From: Pseudarthrobacter oxydans
GTDB lineage: Bacteria; Actinomycetota; Actinomycetes; Actinomycetales; Micrococcaceae
Assembly (NCBI RefSeq): GCF_013314975.1
Contig: NZ_JABTYH010000022.1
Span: forward strand, 1-64,000
Length of the DNA stretch: 64,000 bases
Direction: 5' to 3'
Shown piece by piece: positions 45,967 through 58,570 of the stretch; positions within the stretch are counted from its first letter, which is position 1, and each line of letters begins with the position of its first letter. The notes beneath the pieces were generated by a model that was not told where the DNA came from, did not search any database, and saw only the letters and a program-made list of their open reading frames with translations. A program made the translations under genes and the position numbers.

Positions 45967-46578
45967 ATGTCCCCGTCCTTACCAGCACTCCGCGCTGTCC
46001 CGGCGACGGCGTCGGCCGCCGTCCTGGCGCTCGCAGTAAGCCTGTCCGCGGCCGGGGCCGCAGCGGCTGAGACTCCGGATCCCACGGCAACCACCATCAC
46101 CAGCCCCTCGTGCGGGGCATCCTGTACGCCGGAGCCCACCGAAACAAAACCCGGCGAAGGCCGGGCGGACAAACCAAAGGGACCCGACGAGCCGCCCGGC
46201 CAGCCAGGTGGCCCTGAGCCGGCGCCCCCGGCGGCGGCCCAGCCAATTGCGACCTCCACCCCGGCACCCCCGCCCGCCGAGTCCATCGTTCCCGCGGCTC
46301 CAGACCCCGCGGAAGCATCGCCCGACGGATCCGCCACCCCGGAAGCCGCAATCACGGAACCCGGCACCACGTCCTCGGCCACTGCCTCCACCGAATCAAA
46401 CTGGACCAAACCCGTCACCAGGCCGGCCAAGCCAACCCAGGCCGCGGCCGTTGCCCCCGCCGGCGGTCCGGGAACGGGAGGGCCGGACCCCCTGACCATC
46501 ACGGCCGGCGTGCTGCTGGTGGGAACCGCAGGGCTGGCTTTCACCTGGTGGGGCAGGACCCGGTTCCGGGCACACTGA
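45967..46578 (+). CDS. Secreted Pro-rich protein with C-terminal membrane anchor
   Basis: A 203-residue protein with a signal sequence (residues about 1-37, ending AAAAAE), a Pro/Glu/Ala-rich extended region with one Cys pair (CGASC) and a C-terminal hydrophobic helix followed by a basic tail (TWWGRTRFRAH). That looks like a sortase-type anchor without an LPxTG motif. It should span or stick to the cell wall. AAAGG precedes the ATG. It follows the locus after the hairpin, on the same strand, and may be its last, separately expressed surface component. The link rests on position only. Confidence 0.62.
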   Translation: MSPSLPALRAVPATASAAVLALAVSLSAAGAAAAETPDPTATTITSPSCGASCTPEPTETKPGEGRADKPKGPDEPPGQPGGPEPAPPAAAQPIATSTPAPPPAESIVPAAPDPAEASPDGSATPEAAITEPGTTSSATASTESNWTKPVTRPAKPTQAAAVAPAGGPGTGGPDPLTITAGVLLVGTAGLAFTWWGRTRFRAH

Positions 46579-49757
<3,179 letters not shown>

Positions 49758-49809
49758 TAGTTCGCTCACGAAAAGCGCCGGTTTGCCAGGTGTTACCGGC
49801 CAGTACTAC

Positions 49810-49815
49810 TACCAT
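49810..49815 (+). promoter_or_regulatory. Leaderless -10 box of the GNAT gene
   Basis: TACCAT followed by exactly six bases and then the GTG start codon. Confidence 0.45.
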
Positions 49816-49821
49816 TGACGG

Positions 49822-50325
49822 GTGCAGCCGCAGATAACAGTCCGTCCCGCCGTCGAAGCAGATTACGACGCCGTTGCCCGCATTACGCGTGATTCCTACC
49901 TCGCCGCGGGCTACTTTGAGGACGCCGACCACCCCTACATGCGCAAAGTGCAGGACGTGGCGCTGCGGGCCGGGCACGCCACCATCTGGGTGGCCGAACG
50001 GGACGGCCAGGTTGTCGGTTCGGTGACACTGGCGCGGGCAGGTGAGCCATATGCGGACATCGCCCTTGAGGACGAGCTGGAGTTCCGCATGCTGGTGGTG
50101 GATCCGGCGGTGCAGCGCAGCGGCGCGGGCAGGGCCATGGTGGATGCCATCCTGGACTATGCCAGGCAGCTGGACGGCATCAAGGCTGTTGCCCTCACCA
50201 CCGGACAGACCTGGGAAAGCGCCCACGGCCTTTACCGCAAGACGGGCTTCCGCCGGGTGCCCGAACGCGACTGGCTGGTCCCCGGAACTGACATAAAACT
50301 GCTGGTTTACCGCCTCGACGTGTAG
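49822..50325 (+). CDS. GNAT family N-acetyltransferase
   Basis: A 167-residue GNAT protein. The N-terminus (ITVRPAVEADYDAVARITRDSYL) and the acetyl-CoA-binding segment (FRMLVVDPAVQRSGAGRAMVDAIL, with the Q/RxxGxG/A loop) are clear. The acceptor is unknown. The GTG start lacks a ribosome site but has a correctly placed -10 box, so the mRNA may be leaderless. It is followed by ridA after 47 bases. Confidence 0.82.
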   Translation: MQPQITVRPAVEADYDAVARITRDSYLAAGYFEDADHPYMRKVQDVALRAGHATIWVAERDGQVVGSVTLARAGEPYADIALEDELEFRMLVVDPAVQRSGAGRAMVDAILDYARQLDGIKAVALTTGQTWESAHGLYRKTGFRRVPERDWLVPGTDIKLLVYRLDV

Positions 50326-50372
50326 CAGCCCTACAGTGGTGCCGAACCCCATCCAGCAGTGAAAGGCCCACC

Positions 50373-50756
50373 ATGCGCGAAAACTTCGGCACCGGCTCCG
50401 TCTGGGAGCAGACCCTCGGCTACTCACGGGCCGTCCAGGTGGACAACACCCTCTACATCTCCGCCACCGCGGCCAGCGGCGAGGACGGAATCGTTGGGGA
50501 CGATTTCTACACCCAGACCCGGTACATCCTGCAGAAACTCGGCACAGTCCTGGCTGACGCCGGCTTCGCCTTCGAGGACGTCGTCCAGTCCAAGCTCTAC
50601 CTCACGGACATCAGCAAGTGGGAAGACGCTGGCCGGGCCCACGGCGAGGTTTTCGGCGATATCCGCCCCACCCTGTCACTGGTGCATGTCCTGCCGTTCC
50701 TGGACCCCAAGATGCTCGTGGAGATCGAGCTCGTGGCGCAGAAGGGCAGCAACTAG
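50373..50756 (+). CDS. RidA family protein
   Basis: A 127-residue RidA/YjgF/UK114 protein (YSRAVQVDNTLYISATAASG near the start, FEDVVQSKLYLTDISKWED in the middle and a conserved C-terminal strand). RidA enzymes hydrolyse reactive enamine/imine intermediates from PLP enzymes to keto acids and ammonia. The canonical Arg near the C-terminus is not obvious (LVEIELVAQKG), so this may be a Rid subfamily member with another role. AAAGG precedes the ATG. It ends ten bases from the convergent response regulator gene. Confidence 0.83.
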   Translation: MRENFGTGSVWEQTLGYSRAVQVDNTLYISATAASGEDGIVGDDFYTQTRYILQKLGTVLADAGFAFEDVVQSKLYLTDISKWEDAGRAHGEVFGDIRPTLSLVHVLPFLDPKMLVEIELVAQKGSN

Positions 50757-50766
50757 GAGTACCGGC

Positions 50767-51429
50767 TCACGTGGCGGGGAGTCCGTAGCGGTGCTCCGGC
50801 CTCCCCGTCGTTCCGTACCGCAGCTGGATGTCCACGGCGCCGTCGTCCGCCAGGGAGGACAGGTACCGCTGCGCGGTGGCGCGGGAAACCCCCACCCGGC
50901 CGGCCACCTCCGCCGCCGAGTACTGCTCGCCGGGAACCAGGGATTCCAGTACTGCCGCCTCGGTTGCCGAGCGGGGTTTTGACGACGGCGTGACGTCGCC
51001 CGGGATCAAAGCGCGCTTGGCGCGCTCCACCGCCTCCTGGTCCAGGGCCCCCGGCTGCGCCAGCAGGCGGCGGTACCGGGCATACGACCGGAGCTGCTGG
51101 GACAGCGCCTCCGACGTAAAAGGCTTCAGGAGGTAGCCCAGCGCCCCGCGGCGAAAGGCCACCCGGACGGAAACGGCATCGGAGGCCGCCGTCAGCATGA
51201 TGGTGTCCACGTCCAGCTGCTGGAGCAGGTCCAGCCCCGACGCGTCCGGCAGGTAGACGTCCAACAGCACCAGGTCCGGCCTCAGGCTGTGGATGGACTG
51301 CAGCGCCAGCGACGCGGTGCCCACCGGTGCCAGCGCCATGAATCCCGCCACGGAATCCACGTAGGCGGCGTGGAGCTTGGCCACGTGGAAGTCGTCGTCC
51401 ACGATCAGCACCCGAAAATCATCAGGCAT
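50767..51429 (-). CDS. CitB/DcuR-type response regulator
   Basis: A 220-residue regulator. The receiver domain has the acidic pocket VDDDF and the phosphorylated Asp57 (LVLLDVYLPD), with LKPF at the switch Lys. The C-terminal helix-turn-helix (YSAAEVAGRVGVSRATAQRYLSSL) is that of the CitB/DctR family. It should activate the citrate-type transporter at 53334. The start lies inside the end of the kinase gene (eight-base overlap). Confidence 0.9.
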   Translation of the reverse strand: MPDDFRVLIVDDDFHVAKLHAAYVDSVAGFMALAPVGTASLALQSIHSLRPDLVLLDVYLPDASGLDLLQQLDVDTIMLTAASDAVSVRVAFRRGALGYLLKPFTSEALSQQLRSYARYRRLLAQPGALDQEAVERAKRALIPGDVTPSSKPRSATEAAVLESLVPGEQYSAAEVAGRVGVSRATAQRYLSSLADDGAVDIQLRYGTTGRPEHRYGLPAT

Positions 51430-53149
51430 GGGTGTCCTTTCCGGCTGTTCCTGTGCTTGTCCTGCCTGCCGTCCCTGCCGTGGTCCCCGGCAGGGTGGCC
51501 ATGAATACTGCGCCTGGTCCGCCCGGACTGCCCGATTCCAGGACTCTGACGTCCCCGCCGCGCCGCCGGGCCAGCTGGCGCGCCAGGGCCAGCCCAAACC
51601 CCTGTCCGCCGCTGCCGTTCCGGGCCAGCGGCCCGGACGCCGTGCTGAAGCCTTCCGCGAAGATCGCCTCCGGGTCCGTTCCCTCCGCCAGCCCGTCACC
51701 CGAGTCGGCGACGACGATGTGCAGCGTGCCGCCGTCGTCGTCCGGCTCGTCCAGCACCTCCAGCTCCACCCAGCGGTCCGTGGCGGAGCCTGCCACTGCG
51801 GCGTTGACCGCGTTGTCGATCAGGTTGCCGAGCACTGTGGTGACGTCCTGGGTCTCCGCCACCTGCCCGCGGACCAGGGTCTCGGGGCCGATCCGCAGGG
51901 CCACCCCGCGCTCGTCCGCCTCCACGCCCTTGGCGCCCACGAAAGCCTGCAAGTACGGGTCCTGGAGCAGCTCGGCCTGGTCCACCGGGAATTTCAGAGG
52001 CCCGGTGGCTGCCAGCCGTGCCAGGTACTCCCGGGCCTGCTGGTGCTGGCCTATGCTCATGAACCCGGCAATGGTGTGCAGCTGGTTGGCGAACTCGTGG
52101 CGCTGGGCCCGCAGCGCCGTGGACATGGTTCCCACGGCATCCAGCTGCCGGGTGAGCTGCTGGAGTTCCGTGCGGTCCCGGAGCATCACCACCCAGCCAA
52201 GGTCCTCCCGCCGGTGCAGGGCCTTGCGGGCATTGGCTACCAGCACGCGCCCGCCGGCCACCAGCTCAAGGGCCTCGGGGCTGTTGGAGCCTGCCCGGGT
52301 GAGGGACTTCACCTGGTCCGGCACCGGAGCGTCCTCCCAGCGGCTGCCGGCCAGGTCCGGCAGGTCCAGCAGCCGTTGGGCGGCTGCGTTGAACACGGTG
52401 ATCCGCCCGTCAGCGGAGACGCCAACGACGCCGTCGTCCACGCCTTGGAGGACCGCCACCTGGTCATGGACCAGCGTGCTGATCTCCTCGGGTTCAAGCC
52501 CCAGGGTGAGCCGCGTCAGCCGGCGGCGCAGCAGGAAGGAACCCAGCACGCCCGCCAGCAGCGCCCCGGCGGCGGTGAGGGCGACGGGGCCGATATCCCG
52601 TGCCACGCTCTGGCCCACCGTTTCCATGGAGTAGCCCACGCTGACCTCGCCCACCACAGTGGTGCCGTCCGGCGCGTAGACGGGGACCTTCGCCCCGGCA
52701 GAGGGCCCCAGCGTTCCCGTATTCCGGGTGGTGACCTCCCGGCCGGCCAGGGCCTCGGACGGGTCGGTGCTGACCTTTTCGCCCAGGCGCTCCGGGTCCG
52801 GGTGGGCAAGCCGCAGGCCGGTCTCGTCGGTGATCACCACGAACAGGGCGCCGGTCCGGGTCCGTGCCGCTTCGGCTGCCTCCATGAGCGGCCCGGCGGC
52901 CAGCTGCGACGGCGGCGGAGTGCCGGGCTGTTGGCTGATGGCCAGCACGTCAGCCCGCACCGAGGCGTCCGAGGCTACGGTCCGCGCCAGCGTCAGGGCC
53001 TGGTTTTCGGCCTCGCTGCCCACCCTGTCGTAGGTGAGCCAGGCGTGCACGGCGGCGCTGAACAGGACAACGAGGATCACCACGGACAACTGGAGCAGGA
53101 GGGTCTGGGTGGAGAACCGCAACGGCCGCCGGGGCACGGAACGCTGCAT
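51422..53149 (-). CDS. CitA/DcuS-type sensor histidine kinase
   Basis: A 575-residue membrane sensor. A membrane helix near residues 17-38, an extracytoplasmic PDC/CACHE sensor of about 140 residues and a second helix near 185-205 are followed by a cytoplasmic PAS domain (VDDGVVGVSADGRITVFN), a Spo0B-like H-box with the phosphorylated His (RAQRHEFANQLHTIAGF) and an HATPase domain (LIDNAVNAA, GDGLAEG, GGQGFGLALAR). It senses C4- or tricarboxylates outside the cell. AAGGAGG precedes the ATG. It is first in the operon with the regulator and divergent from the CitMHS transporter. Confidence 0.91.
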   Translation of the reverse strand: MQRSVPRRPLRFSTQTLLLQLSVVILVVLFSAAVHAWLTYDRVGSEAENQALTLARTVASDASVRADVLAISQQPGTPPPSQLAAGPLMEAAEAARTRTGALFVVITDETGLRLAHPDPERLGEKVSTDPSEALAGREVTTRNTGTLGPSAGAKVPVYAPDGTTVVGEVSVGYSMETVGQSVARDIGPVALTAAGALLAGVLGSFLLRRRLTRLTLGLEPEEISTLVHDQVAVLQGVDDGVVGVSADGRITVFNAAAQRLLDLPDLAGSRWEDAPVPDQVKSLTRAGSNSPEALELVAGGRVLVANARKALHRREDLGWVVMLRDRTELQQLTRQLDAVGTMSTALRAQRHEFANQLHTIAGFMSIGQHQQAREYLARLAATGPLKFPVDQAELLQDPYLQAFVGAKGVEADERGVALRIGPETLVRGQVAETQDVTTVLGNLIDNAVNAAVAGSATDRWVELEVLDEPDDDGGTLHIVVADSGDGLAEGTDPEAIFAEGFSTASGPLARNGSGGQGFGLALARQLARRRGGDVRVLESGSPGGPGAVFMATLPGTTAGTAGRTSTGTAGKDTHA

Positions 53150-53273
53150 GATCCTCCTTGATTAGGGCGGGCAGCCGCGGACACCGGCAGCCGTGAGCAC
53201 AATGAGCAAAATGCTCCCAATAAGCAGTATGCCAATCAATTGAGCCAAAGGCACGGCCGTGACGGCCGCCACC

Positions 53274-53286
53274 CTACAGTCTGTAG
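53274..53286. promoter_or_regulatory. Inverted repeat between the two-component system and citrate transporter
   Basis: CTACAG-T-CTGTAG has perfect six-base arms, 47 bases upstream of the transporter start. It is a plausible binding site for the neighbouring CitB-type regulator. Confidence 0.45.
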
Positions 53287-53333
53287 CACGCGTCACACCG
53301 CTGTGCCGCTGTTCACATAGTAAGGAGCCGGCC

Positions 53334-54836
53334 GTGCTGGTATTACTTGGATTCGCAATGATCGCGGTATTCATGGTGCTGATCATGACGAAGAAGTTGA
53401 CGCCAGTGCTGGCGTTGATCATCGTCCCCACCGTTTTTGGCCTCTTCGCCGGTGCAGGCCTGGGCATTGGCGACATGGTCATGGACTCCATGAAGTCCAT
53501 GACCTCAACCGCAGCCCTGCTGATGTTTGCCATCATCTACTTCGGCCTGATGATCGACGTCGGGCTGTTCGACCCCCTGGTCCGGTTCATCCTCCGCAAG
53601 CTCGGCAACGACCCCGCCAAGGTGGTCCTGGGAACTGCCATCCTCGCGGCCGCCGTATCCCTCGACGGTGACGGCTCCACCACCTTCATCCTCACCACGG
53701 CGGCCATGCTGCCCATCTACCTCCGGCTGAAGATGAGCCCCGTGGTCCTCACCTGCGTGGCCGGCCTGGCCAACGGCACCATGAACATCGTGCCGTGGGG
53801 CGGTCCCACCGCCCGCGCCGCCAGCGCCCTGAACATCGACGTTAACGACGTCTTCGTCCCGATGATCCCGTCCCTCCTGGCCGGCATCGCCGTCGTCCTG
53901 GCCTTCGCCTGGCTGCTCGGCCTGCAGGAGCGCAACCGCCTCCGCGCCACCCAGCCGGAAATCTGGGCAATGCCGTCCACGGCAGAGCCCTTTACCGCTG
54001 AGGCGTTCGACGGCGGCACGCACCCTTCAGGTGGTACCAGTGGTTCAGGTGCCGGCCGCGGACCCAAGGCGACCAACCCGGGCGGCGCAGCCCCCGCCGT
54101 CGGCGGCGTCTCCACAGACGGCTCGTCCGTTGCCGTCCTGGAACGCACCGGGGACCTGGTGGATGAACACGACACAGCCATGGCGGACACCGCCTTGGAC
54201 CCCAACCGCAGCACCCTGCGCCCCAAGCTGCAGTGGTTCAACCTGGGCCTCACCGTCGCCGTCATGGGCATGCTCATCGCCGACCTCGTGCCCCTGCCTT
54301 ACGTCTTCATGGTGGGCTCCGCCATCGCCCTGCTGGTCAACTTCCCCAACGTCAAGGACCAGGCCGCACAGATCGTGGCCCACGCACCGTCGGTCGTGGC
54401 AGTCGTCAGCATGGTCATGGCCGCCGCAGTCCTGACCGGCGTCCTCACCGGCACCGGCATGGTGGAAGCCATGTCCGCCTGGCTGGTCCAGATCATCCCC
54501 TCCAGCATGGGCCCGCTCATGGCCGTCATCACCGGCGTCCTGAGCATCCCCATGACGTTCTTCATGAGCAACGACGCTTTCTACTTCGGCGTGCTGCCCG
54601 TCCTGAGCGAGACGGCCGGACACTACGGAATCAGCGCCGCCGAGATGGCCCGCGCCTCCATCACCGGCCAGCCGTTCCACATGCAGAGCCCGCTGGTTCC
54701 GGCCATCCTGCTGCTGGTTTCACTGGCCAAGGTCGACCTGGGCGACCACCACAAGAAGGTCCTGTGGCGCAGCGCCGTGGTCTCCCTGGTCATGCTGGGA
54801 ATCGGCATGCTGACCGGAGCCATCGGAATCGGTTAG
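53334..54836 (+). CDS. CitMHS family citrate-metal:H+ symporter
   Basis: A 500-residue transporter with about eleven membrane segments. It opens VLVLLGFAMIAVFMVLIMTKKLTP and contains DGDGSTTFILTTAAMLPIY, the NIVPWGGPTARAASAL segment and a final SPLVPAILLLVSLAKVDLGDH, all typical of CitM/CitH citrate-Mg or citrate-Ca symporters. A soluble loop of about 100 residues separates the halves. The GTG at 53334 is chosen because AAGGAG lies seven bases upstream; an earlier in-frame start has no support. It is divergent from the CitAB-like system, which probably controls it. Confidence 0.9.
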   Translation: MLVLLGFAMIAVFMVLIMTKKLTPVLALIIVPTVFGLFAGAGLGIGDMVMDSMKSMTSTAALLMFAIIYFGLMIDVGLFDPLVRFILRKLGNDPAKVVLGTAILAAAVSLDGDGSTTFILTTAAMLPIYLRLKMSPVVLTCVAGLANGTMNIVPWGGPTARAASALNIDVNDVFVPMIPSLLAGIAVVLAFAWLLGLQERNRLRATQPEIWAMPSTAEPFTAEAFDGGTHPSGGTSGSGAGRGPKATNPGGAAPAVGGVSTDGSSVAVLERTGDLVDEHDTAMADTALDPNRSTLRPKLQWFNLGLTVAVMGMLIADLVPLPYVFMVGSAIALLVNFPNVKDQAAQIVAHAPSVVAVVSMVMAAAVLTGVLTGTGMVEAMSAWLVQIIPSSMGPLMAVITGVLSIPMTFFMSNDAFYFGVLPVLSETAGHYGISAAEMARASITGQPFHMQSPLVPAILLLVSLAKVDLGDHHKKVLWRSAVVSLVMLGIGMLTGAIGIG

Positions 54837-54886
54837 TCTATAGCTGCCGTGCTCCCGCCACCTGGTGGCGGAACCCGGCATCAAGG

Positions 54887-54924
54887 TGCCCGTCTGACGC
54901 CCGCTGGGGGATGTCAGACGGGCA
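54887..54924 (+). terminator. Terminator after the citrate transporter
   Basis: TGCCCGTCTGAC and GTCAGACGGGCA form a perfect 12-pair stem with a 14-base loop, followed by a T-containing tail (TCATTGTTT). A smaller GC-rich palindrome (CCGCCACC-T-GGTGGCGG) lies just before it at 54855-54871. Confidence 0.75.
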
Positions 54925-54982
54925 TCATTGTTTCCCCACTAGAATGGATCGGAAATCAATTCGAACTTTGCAGGGGAGATCC

Positions 54983-55279
54983 ATGGCTGCGATCAACCGT
55001 GACGACGTCGCGCATCTCGCGCGGCTCGCTCACATTGAGATGAGTGACCAAGAGCTGGACAGGATGGCCGGAGAACTGGCCGTCATCGTCGATTCGGTCA
55101 AATCCGTCAGTCAGGCCGCCGGAGACGACGTCCCGGCCACCTCACACCCCATTCCGCTGAGCAACGTGTTCCGCGAAGACGTTGTGGGCCACACCTTCAC
55201 CGCGGAACAGGCACTCTCCGGGGCGCCGGATTCCGACGACAACCGTTTCAAGGTCCCGGCAATCCTGGATGAGGCATAA
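54983..55279 (+). CDS. gatC: Glutamyl/aspartyl-tRNA amidotransferase subunit C
   Basis: A 98-residue GatC (INRDDVAHLARLAHIEMSDQEL at the N-terminus; REDVVGH and FKVPAILDEA at the end). It stabilises GatA and helps dock GatB in the complex that converts Glu-tRNA(Gln) and Asp-tRNA(Asn) to the amides. GGGGAG precedes the ATG. It is first in the gatCAB operon, three bases before gatA. Confidence 0.94.
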   Translation: MAAINRDDVAHLARLAHIEMSDQELDRMAGELAVIVDSVKSVSQAAGDDVPATSHPIPLSNVFREDVVGHTFTAEQALSGAPDSDDNRFKVPAILDEA

Positions 55280-55282
55280 CCC

Positions 55283-56860
55283 ATGACTGACACCAAAACA
55301 CTGATCCGCCTTTCAGCCGCACGGCTCGCGGAAAAGCTGGCAGCCGGCGAGGTCACCTCCGTCGAGGTCACCCAGGCCTACCTGGACCGGATCGCGGAGG
55401 TTGACGGCGGTGAACGCGGCGTCCACGCCTTCCTGCACGTCAACGCCGAAGAGGCGCTCGCCGTCGCCGCCGAGGTGGACGCCATCCGCGCCGCCGGCGG
55501 AGCCGAAGCCGAGGCGCTGCACGTCCTGGCCGGCGTCCCCATCGCCGTCAAGGACCTCATCGTCACCATTGGCCAGCCCACCACCGCGGGCTCCAAAATC
55601 CTCGAGGGCTGGCACAGCCCGTACGACGCCACCGTGGTGGAGCGCCTGCGCGCGGCGAAGATGCCCATCCTGGGCAAGACCAACCTGGACGAGTTCGCCA
55701 TGGGCTCCTCCACCGAACACTCCGCCTTCGGCCCCACCCGCAACCCGTGGGACCTGGACCGTATCCCCGGCGGTTCCGGCGGCGGGTCCGCGGCCGCCGT
55801 CGCCGCCTTCGAGGCACCCCTCGCGCTGGGCACGGACACCGGCGGGTCCATCCGCCAGCCCGGCGCCGTCACCGGCACCGTGGGCGTCAAGCCCACGTAC
55901 GGAAGCGTCTCCCGCTACGGCGCCATCGCCATGGCGTCCTCGCTGGACCAGATCGGCCCCGTGTCCCGGACCGTCCTGGACTCGGCACTCCTGCACCACG
56001 TCATCGGCGGGCACGACTCCCGGGATTCCACCTCGCTGCCTGACCCGCTGGCCGACCTCGTCGCCGCCGCGAAGACAGGCAACGTCGAAGGCATGCGGAT
56101 CGGCATCATCAAGGAGCTGCACGGCGAGGGCTACCAGGCCGGCGTCGAAAACCGCTTCAATGACTCCCTGGAAATCCTCAAGGAAGCCGGCGCGGAAATC
56201 GTCGAGGTCTCCTGCCCCAACTTCCAGTACGCCCTGGGCGCCTACTACCTGATCATGCCCTCCGAGGCCTCCTCCAACCTAGCCAAGTTCGACGGCGTCC
56301 GCTACGGCCTGCGCGTCCTGCCCGAGGACGGTCCCATGACCATCGAACGCGTCATGGGTGCCACCCGCGCCGCCGGCTTCGGCGACGAAGTGAAGCGCCG
56401 CATCATCCTGGGCACCTACGCGCTGAGCGCCGGCTACTACGACGCCTACTACGGCTCGGCCCAGAAGGTCCGCACCCTGGTGCAGCGCGACTTCGATGCC
56501 GCTTTCACCGTGGCGGACGTGCTGATTTCGCCCACCGCCCCCACCACGGCCTTCCGCCTTGGCGAAAAGCTGGACGATCCGCTGGCCATGTACCTCAACG
56601 ACGTCGCCACCATTCCGGCCAACCTGGCAGGTGTGCCGGGCCTGTCCCTGCCCGGCGGCCTGGCGGACGAGGACGGCCTTCCCGTGGGCATCCAGCTGCT
56701 GGCACCGGCCCGCGAGGACGCCCGCCTTTACCGGGTAGGCGCCGTGCTTGAGTCGCTGCTGGAGGCCAAGTGGGGCGGACCGCTGCTTGCGCAGGCGCCC
56801 GAGCTTGCCGCCGCGGCCGGGCCCGTCGAAACCCTTGTAGGAAGCCAGGAGGCAAAGTAA
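55283..56860 (+). CDS. gatA: Glutamyl/aspartyl-tRNA amidotransferase subunit A
   Basis: A 525-residue amidase-signature enzyme. The catalytic Lys is residue 90 (GVPIAVKDL), and the serine-rich [20 protein letters not shown] and [11 protein letters not shown] segments hold the cis-Ser and nucleophilic Ser. It hydrolyses glutamine and channels ammonia to GatB. The length is normal and the motifs intact. The stop codon overlaps the gatB start by one base (TAATG). Confidence 0.96.
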   Translation: MTDTKTLIRLSAARLAEKLAAGEVTSVEVTQAYLDRIAEVDGGERGVHAFLHVNAEEALAVAAEVDAIRAAGGAEAEALHVLAGVPIAVKDLIVTIGQPTTAGSKILEGWHSPYDATVVERLRAAKMPILGKTNLDEFAMGSSTEHSAFGPTRNPWDLDRIPGGSGGGSAAAVAAFEAPLALGTDTGGSIRQPGAVTGTVGVKPTYGSVSRYGAIAMASSLDQIGPVSRTVLDSALLHHVIGGHDSRDSTSLPDPLADLVAAAKTGNVEGMRIGIIKELHGEGYQAGVENRFNDSLEILKEAGAEIVEVSCPNFQYALGAYYLIMPSEASSNLAKFDGVRYGLRVLPEDGPMTIERVMGATRAAGFGDEVKRRIILGTYALSAGYYDAYYGSAQKVRTLVQRDFDAAFTVADVLISPTAPTTAFRLGEKLDDPLAMYLNDVATIPANLAGVPGLSLPGGLADEDGLPVGIQLLAPAREDARLYRVGAVLESLLEAKWGGPLLAQAPELAAAAGPVETLVGSQEAK

Positions 56861-58368
56861 TGGACACAGAGGCAATCCTGAGCTTCGAAGAAGCCATGGA
56901 GAAGTACGATCCCGTCCTGGGCTTCGAGGTCCACGTGGAGCTCAACACCAAGACCAAGATGTTCTCCTCCGCGCCCAACGTCTTCGGCGACGAGCCCAAC
57001 ACCAACGTCAACGAGGTGGACCTCGGCATGCCCGGCGTCCTGCCCGTGGTGAACAAGACCGCGGTGGAGTCCTCCATCAAGATCGGCCTGGCGCTCAACT
57101 GCAAGATCGCCGAGAGCTGCCGGTTCGCCCGGAAGAACTACTTCTACCCGGACACCCCCAAGAACTTCCAGACGTCCCAGTACGACGAACCCATCGCGTA
57201 CGACGGGTACCTGGACATCGAGCTCTCCGACGGCACCGTGTTCCGCGTGGAGATCGAGCGCGCCCACATGGAAGAGGACGCCGGCAAGCTGACCCACATG
57301 GGCGGTGCCACCGGCCGCATCCACGGCGCCGACTTTTCCCTGGTGGACTACAACCGCGCCGGTGTTCCGCTGGTGGAAATCGTCACCAAGCCCATTGAGG
57401 GGGCAGGCTCCCGCGCCCCCGAACTGGCCAAGGCCTACGTGGCTGCAGTCCGCGAGATCGTCAAGAACCTCGGCGTCTCCGATGCCCGGATGGAACGCGG
57501 CAACGTCCGCTGCGACGCCAACGTCTCGCTGCGCCCGCACGGCCGTGAACGGTTCGGCATCCGGTCCGAAACCAAGAACGTGAACTCGCTGCGCGCCGTC
57601 GAACACGCCGTCCGCTACGAGATCCAGCGCCACGCCGCCGTCCTGGACGCCGGCAACCCGGTGGTCCAGGAAACCCGCCACTGGCATGAGGACACCCGCA
57701 CCACCACGTCCGGCCGGCCCAAGTCCGACGCCGACGACTACCGCTATTTCCCGGAGCCGGACCTGGTTCCCGTGGTGGCGTCGCGTGAATGGGTTGAGGA
57801 GCTGCGTGCCACCCTGCCCGAGCCGCCGGCCGCCCGCCGGAAGCGCCTGCAGGCTGACTGGGGCTACTCGGACCTCGAGTTCCGCGACGTCGTGAACGCC
57901 GGCGTCATGGACGAGATCGAGGAAACCATTGCTGCCGGGGCCTCGGCCTCCGTGGCCCGCAAGTGGTGGATGGGCGAGATCGTGGGGCGTGCCAAGAACG
58001 CCGACGTCGATCCCGGCCAGCTCGGCGTCCAGCCGGCCACCATCGTTGAGCTCGCACGCATGGTGGAAGACGGCAAGATCAACAACAAAATGGCCACGGA
58101 GGTCCTGGACGGCGTGCTGGCCGGCGAGGGCACTCCGGCGGACATCGTGGAGAAGCGCGGCCTGGCCGTGGTCTCCGACGACGGGCCCCTGCTCGAAGCC
58201 ATCGATGCTGCGCTGGCCGCCCAGCCCGGCGTCGCGGACAAGATCCGCGGCGGCAAGGTCCAGGCCGTCGGCGCCATCGTGGGCGGGGTCATGAAGGCCA
58301 CCCGCGGCCAGGCCGACGCCGCCCGCGTCCGGGAACTCATCCTGGAGAAGCTGGGCGTCACCGCCTGA
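56860..58368 (+). CDS. gatB: Glutamyl/aspartyl-tRNA amidotransferase subunit B
   Basis: A 502-residue GatB. The cradle domain has [16 protein letters not shown] and [17 protein letters not shown], the RCDANVSL segment and [11 protein letters not shown]; the C-terminal YqeY-like tail domain ([14 protein letters not shown]) binds tRNA. It phosphorylates the misacylated amino acid and accepts ammonia from GatA. AGGAGG lies just before the ATG, inside the end of gatA. It ends the operon, 10 bases before a REP-like palindrome that may serve as its terminator. Confidence 0.96.
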   Translation: MDTEAILSFEEAMEKYDPVLGFEVHVELNTKTKMFSSAPNVFGDEPNTNVNEVDLGMPGVLPVVNKTAVESSIKIGLALNCKIAESCRFARKNYFYPDTPKNFQTSQYDEPIAYDGYLDIELSDGTVFRVEIERAHMEEDAGKLTHMGGATGRIHGADFSLVDYNRAGVPLVEIVTKPIEGAGSRAPELAKAYVAAVREIVKNLGVSDARMERGNVRCDANVSLRPHGRERFGIRSETKNVNSLRAVEHAVRYEIQRHAAVLDAGNPVVQETRHWHEDTRTTTSGRPKSDADDYRYFPEPDLVPVVASREWVEELRATLPEPPAARRKRLQADWGYSDLEFRDVVNAGVMDEIEETIAAGASASVARKWWMGEIVGRAKNADVDPGQLGVQPATIVELARMVEDGKINNKMATEVLDGVLAGEGTPADIVEKRGLAVVSDDGPLLEAIDAALAAQPGVADKIRGGKVQAVGAIVGGVMKATRGQADAARVRELILEKLGVTA

Positions 58369-58378
58369 CACCCCGCCC

Positions 58379-58438
58379 AACTGGGTAGCAGTAGATGTCG
58401 TTTTGAGCGCTCATAACGACATCTACTGCTACCCAGTT
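58379..58438. repeat. REP-like long palindrome, copy 1
   Basis: A 60-base palindrome with a 24-pair perfect outer stem and a GAGCGCTC core, one mismatched pair in all. The arm includes GTAGCAGTAGATGTCGTT. It lies directly after gatB. The second copy at 59181 has the same length of stem and the same TTTTG...CTCATAACG inner part. Confidence 0.9.
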
Positions 58439-58570
58439 GCGTTTAAGTAGTACTTCACTTCCCGGCAGCCGCTGGCTACTCGTGTGCGGCGGTACAGCCC
58501 GTCCTACACTGAACCACCAGGGCTCCGCTCACGGGGAATGCCCTGCCGGTGCTGTGGGAGGTGTGGGTTT

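Noticed and set aside
53162..53536. A 124-codon minus-strand frame next to the histidine kinase
   Set aside because: It covers the regulatory region and the start of the citrate transporter on the other strand and matches nothing; the transporter start with AAGGAG is clear.
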